A DNA stretch of 64,000 nucleotides from DATAAP01 sp041690495 (GCA_041690495.1 JAWLHE010000005.1:186001-250000); one strand, 5' to 3'. Positions 7,565-16,396 are shown, numbered from the stretch's first letter. The notes: generated from the sequence alone by a model not told the origin. A program made the numbers and translations.

Positions 7565-8185
7565 CTAGCCCGGAACCGCCATGCCGCGCGCGACCGCCGG
7601 CCGCGCGCCGATCGCGTCGAACCAGCGCTTCACGTTGGGGAAGTCCGCCAGCGCCACGCGGTGCCATTCGTGGCGCGCAACCCAGGGATAGGTGGCGATG
7701 TCGGCGATCGAATATTCGTCGCCCGCGAGGAATTTCGCCTCGCCGAGCCGCTTGTCCATCACGCCATAGAGCCGCTTGGTCTCGTTGCCGTAGCGCTCGA
7801 TGCCGTAGGGGACCTCCTCCTTGGCGTTGCGCATGAAATGATGCGCCTGGCCGAACATCGGCCCCACCCCGCCCATCTGGAACATCAGCCACTGCAGGAC
7901 GATGTAGCGGTCGTACGCGTCTTTCGTGAGGAACTTGCCGGTCTTGTCGGCGAGATAGATGAGGATCGCGCCGGACTCGAACAGCGTCATCATCCTGCCC
8001 TTCGGCCCGTCGGGATCGACGATCGCCGGGATCTTGCTGTTCGGGTTGATGGCGACGAATTCGGGCGTGAACTGGTCGTCCTTGCCGATATTGATCGGAT
8101 TCACCTTGTAAGGCAGGCCGCATTCCTCGAGCATCACGGAAACCTTACGTCCGTTCGGCGTGCCCCAGGTGTAGAGATCGATCAT
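7565..8185 (-). CDS. Glutathione S-transferase family protein (YfcG/YghU-like)
   Basis: 206-aa soluble protein with an N-terminal thioredoxin fold and a C-terminal helical domain. The N-terminus MIDLYTWGTPNGRKVSVMLEECGLPYKV carries the TPNGRKV motif of the bacterial Nu-class/YfcG group, where the Thr/Asn rather than Tyr or Cys contacts glutathione. NPNSKIPAIVDPDGP is the cis-Pro glutathione-binding loop and FESGAILIYLADKTG the gamma-glutamyl site. The C-domain has SIADIATYPW, the family's folding motif. YfcG-type enzymes act as glutathione-dependent disulfide-bond reductases; I expect the same here. Start ATG 8185 has GAGGAGGAG upstream. Monocistronic, downstream of the gatCAB unit and a repeat. 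Confidence 0.88.
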   Translation of the reverse strand: MIDLYTWGTPNGRKVSVMLEECGLPYKVNPINIGKDDQFTPEFVAINPNSKIPAIVDPDGPKGRMMTLFESGAILIYLADKTGKFLTKDAYDRYIVLQWLMFQMGGVGPMFGQAHHFMRNAKEEVPYGIERYGNETKRLYGVMDKRLGEAKFLAGDEYSIADIATYPWVARHEWHRVALADFPNVKRWFDAIGARPAVARGMAVPG

Positions 8186-8252
8186 CGTCGGACTCCTCCT
8201 CGTTTTCTTCACTCGTAGCGCGCCCTGCCCGTCGGCTTCCTGACCCCACCAC

Positions 8253-8315
8253 TGTCATGCCCGGGCTTGACCCGGGCATCCAGACTGGATCGCCGGGTCA
8301 AGCCCGGCGATGACA
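8253..8315. repeat. Dispersed palindromic repeat, copy B (short type)
   Basis: Two inverted arms, 8253-8283 (TGTCATGCCCGGGCTTGACC onward) and 8286-8315 (ending GGCGATGACA), form an almost perfect 28-30 bp hairpin. Each arm is itself rich in CCGGGCTTGACCCGG. It shares the CGGGTCAAGCCCGG core with copies A (1780) and C (32349) but lacks their middle part. It lies between the gatB stop and the glutathione S-transferase start and could act as a transcript end or RNA-stabilising hairpin. Confidence 0.85.
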
Positions 8316-8338
8316 ATCAGTGAGTGATCTCGGGAGGC

Positions 8339-9793
8339 TCACCCCGCCAGCTTCTTCTTCAGGATCTGGTTGACCATGGCCGGATTGGCCTTGCCCTGGG
8401 TCGCCTTCATCACCTGGCCGACGAACCAGCCGAACAGCGCCTCCTTGCCGGAGCGATAGTCGGCGACCTTCGCGGCGTTGTCTGCGAGCACTTTGTCGAT
8501 CGCGGCGTCGATGGCGCCGGTGTCGGTGACCTGCTTGAGGCCCTTCTCCTCGACGATCGACGCAGCATCCCTGCCCGTCTCCACCATGATGGCAAACACG
8601 TCCTTGGCGATGCGGCCGGAGATCGTGTTGTTCTCGATCAGGTCGAGCAGCCCGGCGAGGTTCTTCGCCGACACCGGCGACCGGGCGACATCCTTGCCCT
8701 CGCGGTTGAGCATGGCGAACAGCTCGCCGATGACCCAGCTGGCGGCGAGCCTGGGGTCCTTGCGGCCCTTCGCAACCTCCTCGAAGAACGCGGCGTTCTC
8801 CCGCTCGGCCGTCAGCACGTCGGCCTCATGGGCAGAGAGCTTGAAGTCGCGCACGAAGCGCTGCTTCTTCGCGTCAGGCAGCTCCGGCATCGTCGCGCGG
8901 ATCTCGGAGATCCAGGCCGGGTCGAGCACCAGCGGCAGCAGGTCGGGATCGGGGAAATAGCGGTAGTCGTGCGCCTGCTCCTTGGTGCGCATGGTGCGCG
9001 TGACGCCGCGCGCCGAATCGAACAGGCGCGTCTCCTGGTCGACCGTGCCTCCGGATTCGATCAGCTCGACCTGGCGGCGCGCCTCGTACTCGATCGCCTG
9101 CATGACGAAGCGGACCGAGTTGACGTTCTTGATCTCGCAGCGCGTGCCGAATTCCGTGCTTCCGTGCTTCCGGACGGAGACGTTGGCGTCGCAGCGCATG
9201 GAGCCCTCCTCCATGTTGCCGTCGCAGGTGCCGAGATAGCGCAGGATCGAGCGCAGCTTGCGCAGATACGCTCCGGCCTCCTCGGGCGAGCGGATGTCGG
9301 GCTCCGAGACGATCTCCATCAGCGCGATGCCGGCGCGGTTGAGATCGACATACGTCCTGGTCGCATGCTGGTCGTGCAGCGACTTGCCGGCGTCCTGCTC
9401 CATGTGCAGCCGGGTAATGCCGATATCCCTGGTCGTGCCGTCATCGAGTTCGACCGTCAACCGGCCGTTGGAGACGATCGGCCGCGTGTACTGAGAGATC
9501 TGATAGCCGGCCGGCAGGTCGGCGTAGAAATAGTTCTTGCGGTCGAAGACCGAGATCTCGTTGACCGTGCCGTCGATGCCGAGCCCGGTGCGGACCGCCT
9601 GCTCGACGCAGAAGCGGTTGATCACCGGCAGCATGCCCGGGAACGCCGCATCGACGAAGCTCACCTGCGTATTCGGCTCGGCGCCGAACGCGGTGGCCGC
9701 ACCGGAGAACAGCTTGGCGTTCGAGATGATCTGGGCATGGACCTCCAGCCCGATCACCATTTCCCATGCGCCGGTCTTGCCCTCGATCAGCAT
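8339..9793 (-). CDS. gatB: Asp-tRNA(Asn)/Glu-tRNA(Gln) amidotransferase subunit B
   Basis: 484 aa, the usual length for GatB. It binds mischarged tRNA and phosphorylates the carboxylate before amidation. The family start VIGLEVHAQI at about residues 13-22 and KNYFYADLPAGYQISQ near 107, with conserved Tyr and Pro, are visible, as is the YatY/tail domain at the C-terminus (KANPAMVNQILKKKLAG). It is the last gene of gatC-gatA-gatB: its ATG begins one base after the gatA stop, so translation is probably coupled. With GatCAB present, the cell likely makes Gln-tRNA and/or Asn-tRNA by the indirect route. Confidence 0.97.
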   Translation of the reverse strand: MLIEGKTGAWEMVIGLEVHAQIISNAKLFSGAATAFGAEPNTQVSFVDAAFPGMLPVINRFCVEQAVRTGLGIDGTVNEISVFDRKNYFYADLPAGYQISQYTRPIVSNGRLTVELDDGTTRDIGITRLHMEQDAGKSLHDQHATRTYVDLNRAGIALMEIVSEPDIRSPEEAGAYLRKLRSILRYLGTCDGNMEEGSMRCDANVSVRKHGSTEFGTRCEIKNVNSVRFVMQAIEYEARRQVELIESGGTVDQETRLFDSARGVTRTMRTKEQAHDYRYFPDPDLLPLVLDPAWISEIRATMPELPDAKKQRFVRDFKLSAHEADVLTAERENAAFFEEVAKGRKDPRLAASWVIGELFAMLNREGKDVARSPVSAKNLAGLLDLIENNTISGRIAKDVFAIMVETGRDAASIVEEKGLKQVTDTGAIDAAIDKVLADNAAKVADYRSGKEALFGWFVGQVMKATQGKANPAMVNQILKKKLAG

Positions 9794-9794
9794 G

Positions 9795-11273
9795 TCACGC
9801 TCCCATCGCCGGCGGACGCGCCTTGAACGCGGCAGCGCTCTCGAGCATGCCGGCGGCGCGGAACAGGGTCTCCTCGTCGAAGGCGCGGCCGATCAGCTGC
9901 AGCCCGAGCGGCAGGCCATCGGCCGTCAGGCCCACCGGCACAGAGATGCCGGGCAACCCCGCCAGATTGACCGTCACCGTGAACACGTCGTTCAGGTACA
10001 TCGCGATCGGGTCGTCGGCCTTCTCGCCGATCGCGAAGGCGCCCGACGGCGCCGTCGGCGTCAGGATTACGTCGCACTTCCTGTAGGCCTCGGTGAAGTC
10101 GCGCGCGATCAGGCTGCGAACGCGCTGCGCCTTGAGGTAATAGGCGTCGTAATAGCCGGCCGAAAGCACGTAGGTGCCGATCAGCACCCGCCGGCGCACC
10201 TCGGCGCCGAAGCCCTCGCCGCGCGTGTTCTCGTACATCTCGTCGAGGCTGTCGCCAGGCACGCGCAGCCCGAAGCGCACGCCGTCGTAGCGTGCGAGGT
10301 TGGCCGACGCTTCGGCGGGCGCGATGATGTAGTAGGTTGGCAGCGCGTACCTGGTATGCGGCAGGCTGATCTCGACCGGCTCGGCGCCCGCGGCCCTCAT
10401 CCATTCGATGCCCTGGCGCCACAATGTCTCGACCTCCGCCGGCATGCCGTCGAGCCGGTACTCCTTCGGGATGCCGAAGCGCAGGCCGCGAACGTCGCCG
10501 GTCATCGCTTTCTCGTAGTCCGGCACCGGGCGCGGCACCGAGGTCGAATCCCTCGGATCGTGCCCGGCCATCGCGCGCAGCATGATCGCCGCGTCGCGCA
10601 CGGTGCGGGTGATCGGCCCCGCCTGATCGAGCGAGGAAGCGAAGGCGACGATGCCCCAGCGCGAGCAGCGGCCGTAGGTCGGCTTGAGCCCGACCACGCC
10701 GCAGAACGAGGCCGGCTGGCGGATCGAGCCGCCGGTATCGGTCGCGGTAGCGCCCATCGCGATGCGCGCGGCGACCGCGGCGGCCGAGCCGCCCGACGAG
10801 CCGCCCGGCACCAGCGGCCGGTTGTCGCTTGGACGCCGCCACGGGTTCTTGACCGGGCCGTAATAGCTGGTCGTGTTCGACGAGCCCATCGCGAACTCGT
10901 CGAGATTGGTCTTACCGAGCATCACCGCACCCGCGTTCCACAGGTTCGCGGTGACGGTCGATTCATAGGGCGGCGTGAAGCCGTCGAGAATGTGGCTCGC
11001 CGCGGTGGTCAGCACGCCTTCGGTGCAGAACAGGTCCTTGATCGCCAGCGGCACGCCCTCGAGCGGCCGGCCGTCGCCTTTCGCGAGCCGAGCGTCGGCC
11101 GTCGCGGCGCCGGCCAGCGCCCGCTCGGCGGTCTCGGTGATGAAGGCGTTGAGGTCTCGCGCCTTCGCCATCGCATCCACATGCGCGCTCGCCAGCTCCG
11201 TCGCCGAAAACGACTTCTTGCGCAGGCCTTCGCACGCCTCGGCGATGGTCAGGTCCGTCAGCGTCGTCGCCAT
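9795..11273 (-). CDS. gatA: Asp-tRNA(Asn)/Glu-tRNA(Gln) amidotransferase subunit A
   Basis: 492-aa amidase-signature enzyme that releases ammonia from glutamine and channels it to GatB. The catalytic Ser-cisSer-Lys triad is present: Lys in LGKTNLDEFAMGSSN, and the serines in VPGGSSGGSAAAVAARIAMGATATDTGGSIRQPA. Its start ATG overlaps the gatC stop in TAATG, so gatC and gatA are translationally coupled, and it ends one base before gatB. Length and spacing are normal for the operon. Confidence 0.97.
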   Translation of the reverse strand: MATTLTDLTIAEACEGLRKKSFSATELASAHVDAMAKARDLNAFITETAERALAGAATADARLAKGDGRPLEGVPLAIKDLFCTEGVLTTAASHILDGFTPPYESTVTANLWNAGAVMLGKTNLDEFAMGSSNTTSYYGPVKNPWRRPSDNRPLVPGGSSGGSAAAVAARIAMGATATDTGGSIRQPASFCGVVGLKPTYGRCSRWGIVAFASSLDQAGPITRTVRDAAIMLRAMAGHDPRDSTSVPRPVPDYEKAMTGDVRGLRFGIPKEYRLDGMPAEVETLWRQGIEWMRAAGAEPVEISLPHTRYALPTYYIIAPAEASANLARYDGVRFGLRVPGDSLDEMYENTRGEGFGAEVRRRVLIGTYVLSAGYYDAYYLKAQRVRSLIARDFTEAYRKCDVILTPTAPSGAFAIGEKADDPIAMYLNDVFTVTVNLAGLPGISVPVGLTADGLPLGLQLIGRAFDEETLFRAAGMLESAAAFKARPPAMGA

Positions 11274-11572
11274 TACTCGACCACCTTCGGCACCGTGAAA
11301 TAACCGCCCTCGCCCTCCCGCACCGGGTCCTTCGCATTGGCGAGAACCTTATCCGCATAGCCGCCGTCGTTCACCACGTCTTCGCGCTGCGGGAGCGTGA
11401 CCTCGACCACCGAGGTCATCGGTTCGACGCTGCCGGTGTCGAGCTCGTTGAGCTGCTCGACCCAGGAGATGATGGTCTGCAGCTCTCCCGCCATGCGGTC
11501 GAGATCGACGTCGGCGACCTTGATCCGGGCGAGCGTCGCGATGCGCGCTACAGTGGCTTTGTCGAGCGACAT
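11273..11572 (-). CDS. gatC: Asp-tRNA(Asn)/Glu-tRNA(Gln) amidotransferase subunit C
   Basis: 99-aa helical subunit that wraps around GatA and stabilises the complex with GatB. The sequence has the family pattern VARIATLARIKVADVDLDRMAGELQTIISWVEQLNELDTG followed by PLREDVV-like PQREDVVNDGGYADKVLANA and the C-terminal GGYFTVPKVVE. First gene of gatC-gatA-gatB; its stop overlaps the gatA start by one base. The operon is divergent from ruvX with only 52 bp between the starts, so the two promoters must be close or overlap. Confidence 0.95.
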   Translation of the reverse strand: MSLDKATVARIATLARIKVADVDLDRMAGELQTIISWVEQLNELDTGSVEPMTSVVEVTLPQREDVVNDGGYADKVLANAKDPVREGEGGYFTVPKVVE

Positions 11573-11624
11573 TCAGTATCTCTTCGGGAATTCGTGAAAG
11601 CGGGCCGGAAGCTAACACCCGGAA

Positions 11625-12095
11625 ATGCCGATCTGCAACCCCACCGACCTCGCCGCCGGCCTCGCCAAGGGCGCGCGCCTGCTCGGATTCGACGTCGGCG
11701 AGAAAACGATCGGGCTGGCGCTGTCCGACACGACCCTTGCCATCGCCACGCCGCTCGAAACACTACGCCGCGGCAAGTTCGCGGCCGATGCCGAAAAGCT
11801 GGGCGCTATCATCGTCCGTCAGGGCGTCGGCGGCTGCGTGATCGGCCTGCCGATCAACATGGACGGCAGCGAGGGCCCCCGCGCACAATCGGTGCGCGCC
11901 TTCGCCCACAACCTGGCCCAGCGTATCGACCTGCCCATCACCTTCTGGGACGAGCGCCTGTCGACCGCGGCGGTGACGCGCGGCATGATCGAGGCCGACC
12001 TGTCGCGTGCGCGCCGCGCCGAGCTGGTCGACAAGGCGGCCGCCGCGTACATCCTGCAGGGTTTCCTCGACCACCTGCGCCACCGGCGCGGCTGA
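11625..12095 (+). CDS. ruvX: YqgF/RuvX family RNase H-fold nuclease
   Basis: 156 aa, the usual size. RNase H-like fold with the first acidic residue in GFDVGEKTIGLALSD near residue 23 and VIGLPINMDGSEGPRAQSVRAFA, the family signature. WDERLSTAAVTRGMIEADLSRARR and DKAAAAYILQGFLD complete the expected active-site set. Family members process the 5' end of pre-16S rRNA and were also proposed as Holliday-junction resolvases. It is divergent from gatC and precedes a membrane transporter gene by 29 bp. The start ATG 11625 leaves a 12-residue lead before the conserved fold, which is normal. Confidence 0.93.
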   Translation: MPICNPTDLAAGLAKGARLLGFDVGEKTIGLALSDTTLAIATPLETLRRGKFAADAEKLGAIIVRQGVGGCVIGLPINMDGSEGPRAQSVRAFAHNLAQRIDLPITFWDERLSTAAVTRGMIEADLSRARRAELVDKAAAAYILQGFLDHLRHRRG

Positions 12096-12124
12096 CCCAT
12101 CCCGCTCTCCGACAAACACTGTCC

Positions 12125-13036
12125 ATGTCATCCACGATCGTCGCGCTCGCACCGGTTTTTGGCCTGATCGCCGTCGGATTTCTGCTCAAGCTGTTCGTGT
12201 TCCGCAGCGAGGCATTCTGGGACCCGCTCGAGAAGCTCACCTACTACGTGCTGTTCCCCGCACTGCTGGTGGTCAGCATGGCGCAGGCGCGGGTGTCCGG
12301 GCCGGTGATCCTGCCGACTTTCGGTGTCCTGGCCGCAACGATGTTCACCATGCTCGTCCTCCTGGCCGTCCTGCGCCCGGCCCTGCGCCTGGAGGGTGCC
12401 GCCTTCAGCTCGGTCGTGCAGGGATCCGTGCGGTTCAACACCTATGTCGGGCTCGCCGCGGCGGCGACGCTCTACGGACACCAGGGCACGACGCTGCTCG
12501 CGATCGTGCTCGCGCTGATGATTCCGCTGTCGAACGTGGTGTCGGTGATCGCCCTGACGCGCCATGCCGGTACAGGCGCCTCCGTCAGAGGAACGCTGGC
12601 CGAGCTTGCAACCAATCCGCTGATCCTTGCTTCCCTGCTGGGCCTGGCGATGAGCGTGACCGGAACCCCGCTGCCGCCTTTCGTGGGGCCGGTCCTCGAC
12701 TCGCTCGGCCGCGCCTCGCTGGCACTCGGCCTGCTTGCGGTCGGCGCCGGGCTCAGCCTCGGCAGCCTCGCCTCGGGCGGCGTTTCGCTCGCCGTGTCGA
12801 TCCTGCTCAAGCTGATCGTGTCGCCGCTGATCGCGTATCTCGGCTGCCGATGGATGGGACTAGGGTCGCTGCCGACCGCCATCGCCGTGCTGTTCGCCGC
12901 ATTGCCGCCGGCGCCTTCGGCCTTCATCCTGTCGCGGCGGCTCGGCGGCGACCACGGCCTGATGGCTGCGATCATCACTGTTCACACGATCTTCGCCGCC
13001 GTCACGCTGCCGGCGATTCTCGCACTGCTGACATGA
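12125..13036 (+). CDS. AEC family transporter (auxin efflux carrier type)
   Basis: 303-aa integral membrane protein with about ten hydrophobic helices in two five-helix halves. The typical N-half pattern VFGLIAVGFLLKLF, then LEKLTYYVLFPALLV, and a C-half with PLPPFVGPVLDSLGRASLALGLLAVGAGL plus the broken helix around LFAALPPAPSAFILSRRLGGD identify the AEC/BART superfamily. Bacterial members transport small carboxylates such as malate or malonate; the substrate here is unknown. Start ATG 12125 is 29 bp after ruvX and may be cotranscribed with it. Confidence 0.88.
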   Translation: MSSTIVALAPVFGLIAVGFLLKLFVFRSEAFWDPLEKLTYYVLFPALLVVSMAQARVSGPVILPTFGVLAATMFTMLVLLAVLRPALRLEGAAFSSVVQGSVRFNTYVGLAAAATLYGHQGTTLLAIVLALMIPLSNVVSVIALTRHAGTGASVRGTLAELATNPLILASLLGLAMSVTGTPLPPFVGPVLDSLGRASLALGLLAVGAGLSLGSLASGGVSLAVSILLKLIVSPLIAYLGCRWMGLGSLPTAIAVLFAALPPAPSAFILSRRLGGDHGLMAAIITVHTIFAAVTLPAILALLT

Positions 13037-13105
13037 GGGACAGATGCCTTGACCGCGTCCACCTCGCGCCGAATGATGCGCCCTTGACCTAGGGGAGAAC
13101 GCCGA

Positions 13106-14332
13106 ATGGATTTCCAGCTGACCGAATCGCAAAAAGAGCTGCGCGAACGTGCCCGTGCGCTGGCCGAAGCCGAAATGGCGCCGCGCGCGGCCGAGATCGA
13201 CCGCACCGAGGCGTACCCGTGGGACCATGTCGAGCGGCTGAAGAAGGCCGGTTTGGTCGGCATGACCATTCCGGTCGAGCTCGGCGGCCAGGGCCGCTCC
13301 TATTTCGATGCGGTGCTGGTCATCGAGGAGATGGCGAAGCATTGCGGGCCGTCGGCCCGCATCGTCGTCGAGACGAACATGGGCGCGATCGGCGCCATCG
13401 TCAAATACGGAACGCCGGCACAGAAGAAACTGGCGGCGGAGCTGGTGCTGTCCGGCGACAAGCCGGCGATCTGCATTACCGAGCCCGAGGCCGGCAGTGC
13501 CGCGACCCAGATGACGACGCGCGCCGACAAGCGCGGCGACCGCTACGTGCTGAACGGCAAGAAGCACTGGATCACCGGCGGCGGCGTCTCGCGCCTGCAT
13601 CTCATCTTCGCGCGCGTCTTCGACGAAAAAGGCACGGCGCAGGGTATCGGCGGATTCATCGTCGCGCGCGACCCGGAAGCCGGGACGCCCAAGGGCCTGA
13701 TCGTCGGCAAGCGCGAGCCCGCGATGGGGCTGCGCGGCATTCCCGAGACGGAGCTGATCTTCGACAATCTCGAAGTGCCGGCCGACATGCTGCTGCAGCC
13801 GCCGCGCGGGCTGCGCCACGGCTTCGCCGACCTGATGGACGCCTATAACGGCCAGCGCATCGGCGCGGGGACGGTGGCGCTCGGCCTGGCGCAAGGCGCC
13901 TACGAGCACGCACTGCGCTATGCCGGACAGCGCGAGCAGTTCGGCCGGCCGATCGCGGAATTCCAGGGGCTCCAATGGATTCTCGCCGACATGTCGGTCC
14001 AGCTCGAGGCGGCGCGCGCACTGATCTGGAAGGCCGCGGCAAGCGCGCCGCCGGGCGGCTTCCCGGACCTCACCGACGCGGCCCGCGCCAAGATCCTGTC
14101 GGCCGAGGTCGCGATCAAGGTCACCAACGACGCGCTGCAGATCTTCGGCGCGGCGGGCTATTCGCGCAACAATCCGATGGAACGATATGTGCGGGACGCC
14201 CGCATGTTCGCGATCGCCGGCGGCACCGCGCAGGTGCTGCGCAATCTCGTCGCCTCCTCGATCCTCGGCCGCCGCTTCCCGCAGACCCGGGACGGGTATG
14301 TCCATCTCGACCGCAAGAAGGCGGCCGAGTGA
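13106..14332 (+). CDS. Acyl-CoA dehydrogenase-fold protein, candidate 3-sulfinopropanoyl-CoA desulfinase
   Basis: 408-aa flavoprotein of the acyl-CoA dehydrogenase superfamily: N-terminal helical domain (1-120), beta domain with the FAD/substrate motif CITEPEAGSAATQM (about 123-136) and KHWITGGG, and a C-terminal helical domain with REQFGRPIAEFQ and NPMERYVRDARM. The usual catalytic glutamates are both absent: the medium-chain position (EGT) is Gly372 in IAGGTAQ, and the isovaleryl/long-chain position is Gln250 in YNGQR. An Arg85 sits in GPSARIVVETNMG. From memory, the desulfinases of Advenella type have this Gln and an equivalent Arg84 that binds the sulfinate. So desulfination of 3-sulfinopropanoyl-CoA is likely, ordinary dehydrogenation less so. 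A CoA transferase or ligase partner is not in the window; a Nudix gene follows after 104 bp. Confidence 0.8.
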   Translation: MDFQLTESQKELRERARALAEAEMAPRAAEIDRTEAYPWDHVERLKKAGLVGMTIPVELGGQGRSYFDAVLVIEEMAKHCGPSARIVVETNMGAIGAIVKYGTPAQKKLAAELVLSGDKPAICITEPEAGSAATQMTTRADKRGDRYVLNGKKHWITGGGVSRLHLIFARVFDEKGTAQGIGGFIVARDPEAGTPKGLIVGKREPAMGLRGIPETELIFDNLEVPADMLLQPPRGLRHGFADLMDAYNGQRIGAGTVALGLAQGAYEHALRYAGQREQFGRPIAEFQGLQWILADMSVQLEAARALIWKAAASAPPGGFPDLTDAARAKILSAEVAIKVTNDALQIFGAAGYSRNNPMERYVRDARMFAIAGGTAQVLRNLVASSILGRRFPQTRDGYVHLDRKKAAE

Positions 14333-14436
14333 TCGACGCGCTGAGCATGCGGCGTGGCGTGACGGGCCCGCATGGCCCATCCTGAGGAAGCCGGGCTGCT
14401 GCCGTCTCGAGAAATGGGCCGCGGGCGCGCCGCCAC

Positions 14437-14868
14437 ATGACCGCGACGCCTGACCGGCCCGCCGTCGGCGTCATCGCGGTGGTGCGGCGCGGCGATCAGG
14501 TCCTGCTCGCGCAGCGCTCGCGCGGCGCCTATCTCGGCAAATGGGGATTCCCCGGCGGTCATGTCGAGCGCGGCGAGACGACCGTTGAGGCGGCAATGCG
14601 CGAGCTGCGCGAGGAAACCGGCGTCAGCGCCGAGCCGCGCGGCGTCTTCACCCATGTCGACGTGATCGAGCGCGATAGCGGCGGCCAGGTCCTGTTCCAC
14701 TACGTGCTGCTGGCCGTGCTCGCAGACTGGCGCGACGGCGAGGCCCTCGCCGCGGACGACGCGGCGGCGGTGCGCTGGGTGAGACTCGGCGAGATCGCCG
14801 GAGGCGCCGTCGACGTCCTGCCCGATGTGGAGCGCGTGGCGCGGCTGGCGCTGGATCAGACCAGATAG
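14437..14868 (+). CDS. Nudix hydrolase
   Basis: 143-aa protein with a complete Nudix box, GGHVERGETTVEAAMRELREETGV (about residues 38-60), matching GX5EX7REUXEEXGU. The Nudix fold binds Mg2+ through the three Glu of REXXEE. The N-terminus VGVIAVVRRGDQVLLAQRSRGAYLGKWGFPGG resembles ADP-ribose pyrophosphatase and MutT-like members, but substrate choice cannot be read from it. The last 13 bp overlap the end of the convergent chemoreceptor gene. It lies downstream of the acyl-CoA-dehydrogenase-fold gene on the same strand, with no evidence for a shared job. Confidence 0.9.
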   Translation: MTATPDRPAVGVIAVVRRGDQVLLAQRSRGAYLGKWGFPGGHVERGETTVEAAMRELREETGVSAEPRGVFTHVDVIERDSGGQVLFHYVLLAVLADWRDGEALAADDAAAVRWVRLGEIAGGAVDVLPDVERVARLALDQTR

Positions 14869-16244
14869 CCGAGGCGGAAGCCGCCCCAGTGGCGACCCTG
14901 CACGGTGATCGGCGCCGATACGTCCTTCATCAGGGCGAACTGGCCGCCGCCCATGTCGCGGCGATAGGTCTGCACGAGGAAGGGCTTGGTATTGTGCCCT
15001 GCAGCGAGCCCGACGCGATCATGGAACATGCGCCGGTTGCGACAGTTGGCCGTGTTCCAGGCGATGTCGCGGCCCTGCGGCTGCGAGAATTTCCTGTTGT
15101 GGGTCGGCAGGAACCCGGTGCGGTCGATCGCGGCGCAGAACACGACCTTGGGATCAGACGCCAGGATCGGCTCCTGGATCGGCGGCAGGACGCGATCGGT
15201 GAAGGCGACGAAGCGCGTCATGAACTGCTGCGGATTGGTGCCGGCGATCGGCTTGTAGTCCTCGTCGAACAGGTCGGCCATGGATATCTCGCCGCGCGCA
15301 AGCGCATCCTCGAACAACGCGGCGATCTTCGCGGCGGCCTCGGTCGCGATGCGGATCTGCGGCGTATCGACCGTCTCGACGCCGGTCGACGCGGTAAGCT
15401 GGATCAGCGCCTCGCCGATCCCGAGCAGGTTGTTGATGCGATCGCGCGCGGCCTGGAGATTGTCGCTCGATCTGGCAACACTCTCGCTGACCTGCGTGAA
15501 GCTCTCGTTCAGCCGGCCGCAGCGTTGGTCGATCTCGCCGACGGCATGATTGATGCCGGCGACCTTGCCCGTCACATCCGTCATGGCGCCGCCCAGGGAC
15601 TTGAACACGCCGCCGATCGCGCTGGTGCCGGCCTGCACCGATTCGGCACGGGTCATCGCCTCTTCGCTCTGGGCGAGCAGCCTGTGGGTGCGCTCGGTCA
15701 GAGCCTTGAGAGTCGAGTCGATCTCCGCCGTGGCGTCGCTGGTCTGCTTCGCGAGGGACTTGACCTCGCCCGCAACCACCGCAAACCCCTTGCCCGCATC
15801 GCCGGCACGCGCCGCCTCGATCGTGGCGTTGAGCGCCAGCAGGTTGGTCTGCCTCGCGATCGCCTCGATCCCCTGGGCAACCTTGCCGACGCGCTCGAGC
15901 GCCTCGCGCAGACCGTCGATATCCTGCGCGAACCCGGATGCGACCTCCACCAACTTGCCGATTTCGCCGAGCGACTCGGCGACCTTGGCGCGAGAGCCGT
16001 CCATGTCCTTGGAGGCGGTCGTGGTGACGCGTTCGGCCTCGGCAGCGGCGGCGGCGATTCTTTCATTGCTGCCGGACAGTTCGACTGCCGCGGCGCGCAA
16101 CTCCGCGAACAGCGCCGCCTGGGCTTTCACCCGCGCGCTGACATCGTCGACATGGCCGGCTATGTCGGCGATTTCGACGCCGAGAACCCCTGCCTTCTGC
16201 GCGACGTCCGCAATGACCGCCACGTCGGCGGTGTCATGCCCCAT
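14856..16244 (-). CDS. Soluble methyl-accepting chemotaxis-type protein with C-terminal sensor domain
   Basis: 462 aa with no membrane segment, signal peptide or HAMP domain. Residues about 50-290 are a long coiled coil; the hairpin tip EAIARQTNLLALNATIEAARAGDAGKGFAVVAGEVKSLA is the CheA/CheW-binding signature of MCPs. The C-terminal 150 residues are a separate domain with FDEDYKPI and then PTHNRKFSQP, WNTANCRNRRMFHDRVGLAA, QTYRRDMGGGQFALMKDVSAPI and HWGGFRLGY. This order (signalling first, sensor last) is unusual but recurs in alphaproteobacteria. The C-domain resembles a cytoplasmic single-Cache-like sensor by pattern; its ligand is unknown. The gene is divergent from the SH3/NlpC-like gene. 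Confidence 0.88.
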   Translation of the reverse strand: MGHDTADVAVIADVAQKAGVLGVEIADIAGHVDDVSARVKAQAALFAELRAAAVELSGSNERIAAAAAEAERVTTTASKDMDGSRAKVAESLGEIGKLVEVASGFAQDIDGLREALERVGKVAQGIEAIARQTNLLALNATIEAARAGDAGKGFAVVAGEVKSLAKQTSDATAEIDSTLKALTERTHRLLAQSEEAMTRAESVQAGTSAIGGVFKSLGGAMTDVTGKVAGINHAVGEIDQRCGRLNESFTQVSESVARSSDNLQAARDRINNLLGIGEALIQLTASTGVETVDTPQIRIATEAAAKIAALFEDALARGEISMADLFDEDYKPIAGTNPQQFMTRFVAFTDRVLPPIQEPILASDPKVVFCAAIDRTGFLPTHNRKFSQPQGRDIAWNTANCRNRRMFHDRVGLAAGHNTKPFLVQTYRRDMGGGQFALMKDVSAPITVQGRHWGGFRLGYLV

Positions 16245-16396
16245 GGCGTGTTCCCCCGTTTCCAGACGTTGCCGGCTGCTGTTGTTGATTCATGTTCCGC
16301 GAACATGGTTAACTTTCCGTGTACCGCCGGACTGAATCTCTCAACCGCCGGTTTAGCGTCGACAGAAGGCCGGCATTCCTGGAAGCTCTCGCCAGT

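Noticed and set aside
9537..11303. 588-codon frame antisense to gatA and gatB
   Set aside because: Shadow frame of two well supported genes; no motif.
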